The notes under the pieces were generated by a model. That model was not told the origin of the DNA and did no database searches. It worked only from the letters and a program-made list of their open reading frames with translations. Below are positions 58,317 to 64,000 of a stretch of DNA of 64,000 nt, one piece after another (within the stretch, counting starts at the first letter, position 1; each line of letters starts with the position of its first letter). A program made the translations under genes and the position numbers. The stretch comes from Cristatella mucedo (lineage: Eukaryota > Bryozoa > Phylactolaemata > Cristatellidae), in contig WPIO01000009.1 of the NCBI GenBank assembly GCA_009760855.2, positions 2,482,501 to 2,546,500 on the forward strand, written 5' to 3'.

Positions 58317-60032
58317 TCCTTAGAAAGACCCAACTTATGCAGCTACGGCACGGGGTTGCCGCAAACAAGCTGACAAGTGACAGGCTGACAGGCGTGTTCA
58401 GAAAGAAGCGAGGCTAATCGAAAATAATATCGCCTAGTAGAAGCAATAATGCCGCCTCGTAGAAAGAGGGCTGCTGCGGCGGCGACGACGACGCGCGAGT
58501 CCTGGACCAGCGGCCAGCGATACGGATCACCATCGAGTTGACAGAGCAGGATGCCAAAAATTAGCTTCACATGAAACTTTCTCTCTAAAAACCGATGACT
58601 CCGGCGATGTGACTGAATATTTTTGCAATAGATAGGACATCGTTTTCAAACGTTTTTATGAGGTACATGAGCTATTATTGGCATGATAGCGTTTCGAGTT
58701 TCGTGAATAAGACTTTATAAAGGTATTGCGAAATAATGCACCTTCTCTTTCTTTGTCAACTGTCAAAGCGAGCCCCTTTTCTGCGCGTCGGGGTGCGATA
58801 AATCCTAATAAATCCTAATAGATAAAGTGCCCCTGAAAGAGACTTACTTCTCCGGGTGCGCTATGTACACGTTCATTTTTGTTATTATACGAGTTATTCG
58901 AAATTCACTCCTAAGATAATTCTGCAAAATCAGCTAATTAGCTGCATGCTGTGCGACCTTCACTTATCACTATTTTGGGAAATGTGCAGCTTGCTTTGCA
59001 AGCCCACCGGCATACCGGAACTGTAGTGAGGAGCGTCTTATAAGTAGTAGAAGAACTGACGTGCCGCATAATTGCAAAGCACAGCCAGTCGCTAAGCGAG
59101 AATCGGTGTATTAGTCACAACCCGTACACGACGCATCCCCTTCCTCGGGAAAAATGGCTGCGGGGCGCTCAGGCAACGTCCATGCAAGGAAAATGCACCC
59201 ACCGACTGCTGCGAAACGGCAGCGTGCTAAATAAGCCCACAGTGACTGCCGGGATATTATGCACAGCTCCTGAATCACAATGGCTAGGAACCGGTTGTGT
59301 GATTGTCTATCTGCGGCTAACTGGTATAAAAGCCAAAGTCATTCTAATTGCCGTGCAGTGGAACTTATTTGAACTCTAGGCACCGAGCCAGCACCAGCAG
59401 CTGCACCCGAGGCCCCGAGCTGCGGCAGCGGCTCGCGCTGTGCGCTCGCTGTGTGCTCTGGGCTCCGCACGCGAGCTGCTGCACTACGCAACGGCTGATG
59501 CTGGACGCCTACCAGCCTTCCGTCGATCGACTTCAAATAGACGGTTCCTACGCTGCAGAATTCAGACTTTTTATCTCGAGATATCGGCGCACTCCTCTTG
59601 GCTACCGCGTCCCCTACTATTGGCATACTTGCGTGCTTCGGCGCTCAACCAGCAAGTGGCTAATTATGGCGGTTCAAAGATTCAGTGCTTCGCCTTCGTG
59701 TTTGCATGAACTAGCGCCGTTTCGTGTGCTGCGCTTGCGGCCTAGTTTCGTCCTGAAGCCGATAGAGCCGCAATTTTTAATGGCTGCTCTTGGAAGCCTG
59801 GATCGATGGATGCTTGCTTGCTAAGTTGGCTTGTCACTACTGCTCGCTCGTTCGGCTGCTGGACGTGAGCCTCTACGAAACTGCCGGCGGTAGGTGGAGC
59901 CGGCCAGCGGCACAGAGCCTACTTGCTGCTGCGAATGATCCATTAGCACGCCATTTCGCATATCACTATCGTCTATTCTTTCTCAAGCCTGAAGACCACT
60001 GCCTGCTCTCAGTTCACCCGGGTTTGTAAAGT
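58317..60032. other. CpG-rich intergenic region, no recognised gene
   Basis: Open plus-strand frames at 59348-59824 and 59790-60029 have no family resemblance. Some GC-rich stretches (59380-59520) might be exonic, but I cannot show it. Confidence 0.35.
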
Positions 60033-60172
60033 AGAGGTTCGCCGATTTGGCGGCCTCATTTACTCGGCGCGGCACGAAGAGGCGACGCAGCAGCGGCTAA
60101 CACTTCCTTTCGCTAGTAGTGCGCAGCGGAGAATTGCCGACTTCAGAGCTCGAATCCGCGTCCTGACTCGGA
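60033..60172 (-). mobile_element. SINE-1 copy, worn
   Basis: ttcgccgatttggcggcctc, atttactcggcgcggcacga and gagctcgaatccgcg in SINE-1 order. Confidence 0.5.
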
Positions 60173-61164
60173 CGAGGTGCGAGCGCCGCGCGCGCGCAGG
60201 TCACGGCTAGCTGCCGACTCGAGGTCACACGAGCGACGCGTGCAGACGACGTCCGGAGGCCAGCAGCTCACTCGACGCTAGCAGAGTAGATAGAACGCCA
60301 CTGGGCTCAGAAGCCGCCGACTGCACGAGAACGGGCTCGAACTGCAAAAACGAAGGATACAGCGCACTGCTCGGCCAATATGAGCTTTGAGCACGGTGGC
60401 CGCCGAATTTCAATTGGCGACTGCTCGTGACCCTAACCACGATAGGTAGAGATATGTAAATATCGCGCGATATCTCGTTAAGCCGCCAGATTTCCGCACG
60501 GCATGCGACCTGGCAGGGAACGGCCGCGGGGGCCAGATTCAGCAGATATTCCGCGGCGTCTGCAACTCGCTAAGCTGAGCGGTTACCGGTTTTGCTTCGT
60601 ACAGTCGAAGGCAGCGAAATCGCGGCGTCATCACTCGACGGCAGCGGCGGCGGCAGCTCCTTTGGCGGCGGAGCACTCTATCCGGTCGAGCTTTCGATTC
60701 GTTCTGCCAAGCGATAAAACCAATAAACTACATTCTGCTCGCGTTTGAGGTTTGTATCTCTCACTCTGCACGCGGAAAGATTTTTTAACATTACAAATGT
60801 GCTAGAAAAAGGAAGGGGCTATAAAAAATAGGGGGGCGGCAAGGAGCCTTTTGTCGTCGGCGATTGGCGACCCCAGCTGCTTTCGGTCGCGTGCTAGCCG
60901 CGCCAGCAGCGTGATCTCGTAGAAAGTCTGTTTAATCGATATTCTTACCTCGGTGGATACTTACATCCGCATGAGTTCGGGGGCTGTCGCCGACCCTCGC
61001 GCACCTGAGCTCTCACGCGACGCACGAAGCTGGGGACTTTCGTGGTTCAATCGGTGAAGCAGCTTCGTCTTAGGTCAACTGTAGAGGCGGTACTTGGAGA
61101 GCGGATTAAAGATCTTGCTTCCACAGCCCCTGAAGCTGAGCTCTTATGCAGTGCCTGCACAGAA
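60173..61164. other. CpG-rich intergenic region
   Basis: No gene recognised. Several open frames on both strands reflect GC content. Confidence 0.35.
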
Positions 61165-61372
61165 GTTTTATCTCAACAGGTCCAAGATTATGTAACTCGC
61201 TTCCACTATTCCTTCGCAATGACATCTGCTCTTCTGCTGCCGGCTGTTTCGCATCCCCTCCAAGTCATGAGCTGCGACTACCGTACTACGTACTACGTTA
61301 ACTGCCCTCCTTACTCAACTATGCTTTTCACTTTCTCTTTTTGCGCCAGATTGTCTGTTAGCTAACGAATGC
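61165..61372 (+). mobile_element. LINE-A 3' fragment, worn
   Basis: caggtccaagattatgtaac, tcgcttccactattccttcg and actttctctttttgcgccag match the LINE-A C-terminus ([13 protein letters not shown] to LLRETKS). Confidence 0.6.
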
Positions 61373-61829
61373 ATTCTTACCTCCTAACATAGAGAGCTCT
61401 CACGAGCGTTCGTGTTCGTTGCAGAATTCTTCCGAAAACCGAGGTTCATGCGAACATCGTATACGGAAACGATACAGCTAAGACCTATTTAAAGTTACTC
61501 TTACTGTCATTTGACCGTAGCGCGTAAGAAATTACGTGCCTATGGATATCTAAGCGCTTATCGCTTCGGGCTGCTGGGTCTCCCACGCCGGCGGCTGCCT
61601 TAGCTCCGCCGGCGGCTAGTAACCTGCATATTAGCTATGATTGTCAGCAGCTGTTATCGCTTCGTCATCGTTGATCAAATGCATTCCTAGATATTAATGC
61701 TGTTGCTAAGATTCGTGAACTATGCATTAACAAAAGAAAAGCACCCGGAACCGGCAGTTCAGACCCCGCGAGCCGAGTACCCGCTCGTTTGGTATTCCTA
61801 GCATTGTCTCGAACCACTCAGCACGCTCC

Positions 61830-64000
61830 CCCACATGCGTCTCTGTGAATCTCTCTAACTTAGTGGTCATCAGGTCTGTTATAACTCCATCGGCCAGACT
61901 TAACGCTTGCCTTAGGAATCCTCGCTCAATGTGCAATAAACATCTGGTAATAAGTGACCTTATTTCTGAAAATGGTATCGACCTACTCGCCCAAACTGAA
62001 ACTTGGCTAAAATCGATAAACTGCCCGACAAGTAAAGGCGCCACCCTAGCTGCTTTCTCATTCTGTCACACCCCTAGATCAATAAAACTGGAGGTGGAGT
62101 TGCTGTTATCGTGCGCTCGAAATTCAACTTCAAGCCATTTGCAGTACCCTCGAAGCAGTCTTTTGAATCAATTGTCTTGGTCTCACCCGAAAACAAGCTA
62201 TGATATTGGCAGTAGTCTATCGCCCACCAGGTACCAAATCCTCCTTTATCTCAGATTTATCCGATCTCATTTCGATTCTGTGTGCAAGAAATCGATCCTT
62301 CCTCGTTATGGGTGATTTCAACATTCACTTTGATAACATATCTGACGCCTTCAGCACTGAATTTCGTGCATTGACTGACTCATTGTCTCTTATGGCTCAT
62401 GTGCATGGCCCTACTCACATGAAGGGTCACACACTTGACCAGATTTTCTCCTACAACTGCACTTTGTCATCACCAATTATTACAAAATCCTGCTTATCTG
62501 ACCACATGCAGATCTCATTCAATCTACAGTGTGTGCCCACATCCTCCTCTAAAATAACCTGTGAATCACGAAACCTCAAGAACCTTTACATCGATGCTGT
62601 CCGTGCGAGAATATCTGCTTTGCCTCTGCTGCTCAGTCCTCCCTCCGATGCACATCTGACTAAGCCCACTGTGTGCCCTCGCCCAGACGGCCCATGGTTT
62701 ACCACAGACATTAAACTTGCCAGGTCTTCTAAGGGCAAGCTTGAAAAAGCATACAAAAGATCTGGACTGACGACAGACATCGACAGGTATATGAAGACTA
62801 CTGTAGGTCATACCAATCGATCCTAGCAAAGGCCAAGTCTAGCTTCTATGAAAAAATTGTTGAATCACAGATGCACAATCCAAAAGTGCTGATGTCGACA
62901 AAAAACCATCTCCTCAACCGTTCCCAGATTAGCTCCTTACCTGTTGATCCTTGTGATGATCTAGCCGACCCCTTCTCTCGATTCTTTGTGCAGAAGATAG
63001 ACGAGATCAGGGAGTCAATCCCTGCGATGACAACATCCCCCTAGAATAATGTTCCCTAATTCCTGGATGCACCTCGATGTCTTCATTTAAGCAGGTAACT
63101 AGTGCTCTCGTCCTGAAGTTCATATCCCAATCAAAGAAGACAACAAGTCCTCTGGACCCTATTCACACTGTCCTGCTCCTACGTTGCATTGATCTGCTGC
63201 TGCCATGCATAACTAACATAATTAATATGTCATTAGCCTCAGGTCATGTCCCAGCACCTTTCAAAAAAGCTGTAGTCAGGCCACTTCTCAAGAAAGTGAC
63301 ATTAGACCAAGAGAACTTGAGCAACTACCGCCCAGTCTCATTTCTACCATTTCTATCAAAGATACTGGAACGGGTCGTGGCAGACCAGCTGAACTCATAT
63401 CTTGAAACTTCAAACCTTGCTAGTAAGTTTCAGTCTGGCGTTAGAGCTAACCACTCCACAGAGTCAGCATTGCTTAGGGGTGTACAATGACCTACTTAGG
63501 AATGCAGACATATGTAGAGTATCTCTACTTGTTTTGCTCGATCTTTCGGCAGCTTTTGATACTATCGATCACCAAGTTCTTCTAGAGTGCCTCTCATCTC
63601 GCCAGGGCATCATTGGCACTGCTCTGCAATGGTTCAGGTCCTATCTCAGTGGCATACTCCAGAGTATTGACGTGAATGGACGAAGATTATCCGAAGTACC
63701 TCTGAAATATGGGGTAGCTCAGGGCTCCGTGCTAGGTCCGGTTCTTTTCATGGTTTATACTCTCCCTCTTGCTGATGTAATTGCCAAGCACAATCCAGGC
63801 TTTCACTTCTATGCGAATGGCACTCAGTTGCACCTTTGCTTTGATCTCTCCCAGCCTTCGAGCACCTCGAATTCTCTCTACTCTCTTGCTGCATGTATTG
63901 ATGACATCCGCACATGGATGACAGCAAATTTTCTAAAACTAAACAATGATAAAACTAACTTACCGGTTACGGGCAAACCCAGTGTGATTCAGAAATTAGA
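61830..64000 (+). mobile_element. LINE-B, longest copy (endonuclease and RT), runs off the window
   Basis: NPRSMCNKHLVISDLISENG and DLLAQTETWLKS open an APE-type endonuclease. After a frame break near 62080 come LAVVYRPPGTKSS, VMGDFNIHFDN, THMKGHTLDQIF and CLSDHMQISFN. Then a linker with breaks near 62826 and 63040, and the [38 protein letters not shown], a break near 63480, [46 protein letters not shown] (YADD mutated to YANG) and FLKLNNDKTNLPVTG. The domain order EN-RT is that of L2/CR1-type LINEs. Several frameshifts and the altered catalytic box make it inactive. Confidence 0.9.

Noticed and set aside
59348-60029. Plus-strand frames of 158 and 79 codons
   Set aside because: No recognisable domain, overlapping open frames, no splice or start context.

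Overview
The window is nuclear DNA of an animal. It has spliced genes with consensus GT/AG sites, large introns packed with microsatellites, two lineages of L2/CR1-type LINEs, two tRNA-derived SINE families and one hAT fragment. I cannot name the species. A mosaic CpG pattern (sparse across 1-41 kb, dense after about 43.5 kb) suggests an invertebrate with gene-body methylation, which is inference.

Bases 1-43.6 kb are, on my reading, the 3' part of one giant plus-strand gene: a nesprin/SYNE-like LINC-complex protein. I placed 18 exons by reading acceptors, donors and frame. Seventeen of them (A-Q) join without breaking frame from 4125 to about 42.9 kb. Four exons encode spectrin-like helices (4.1-13.2 kb). 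They are followed by roughly 1,500 codons of Ser/Asp-rich, probably disordered sequence (17-36 kb), more spectrin-like helices (37.6-42.3 kb), a Gly/Asp-rich linker, a poly-Ala tract encoded by a CTG repeat, and a terminal KASH domain (one membrane helix and a short tail ending NGLPPT) with its stop at 43268. A poly(A) signal lies at 43534. Such proteins sit in the outer nuclear membrane, bind SUN proteins in the perinuclear space and tie the nucleus to the cytoskeleton. The last junction, into the KASH exon, is ambiguous and is flagged.

The introns hold LINE pieces in both orientations. I call the lineages LINE-A (best copy 29.27-31.44 kb, minus) and LINE-B (best copy 61.83-64.0 kb, plus, running off the window). 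LINE-B and one SINE family share a hairpin 3' tail. All the copies I could check for the YxDD catalytic box are mutated there.

From 43.6 to 64 kb the DNA is CpG-richer and gene-poor. It holds a CpG-dense stretch (44.2-46.0 kb), a 15-bp minisatellite that is open as a KEREH-repeat exon with a good splice donor (about 50.0-50.3 kb), an exon for a small secreted cysteine-rich peptide whose cysteine spacing resembles eclosion hormone (53.37-53.66 kb), a SPIN-like hAT fragment (58.13-58.32 kb), and the long LINE-B copy at the right edge. Most other open frames there have no recognisable function.
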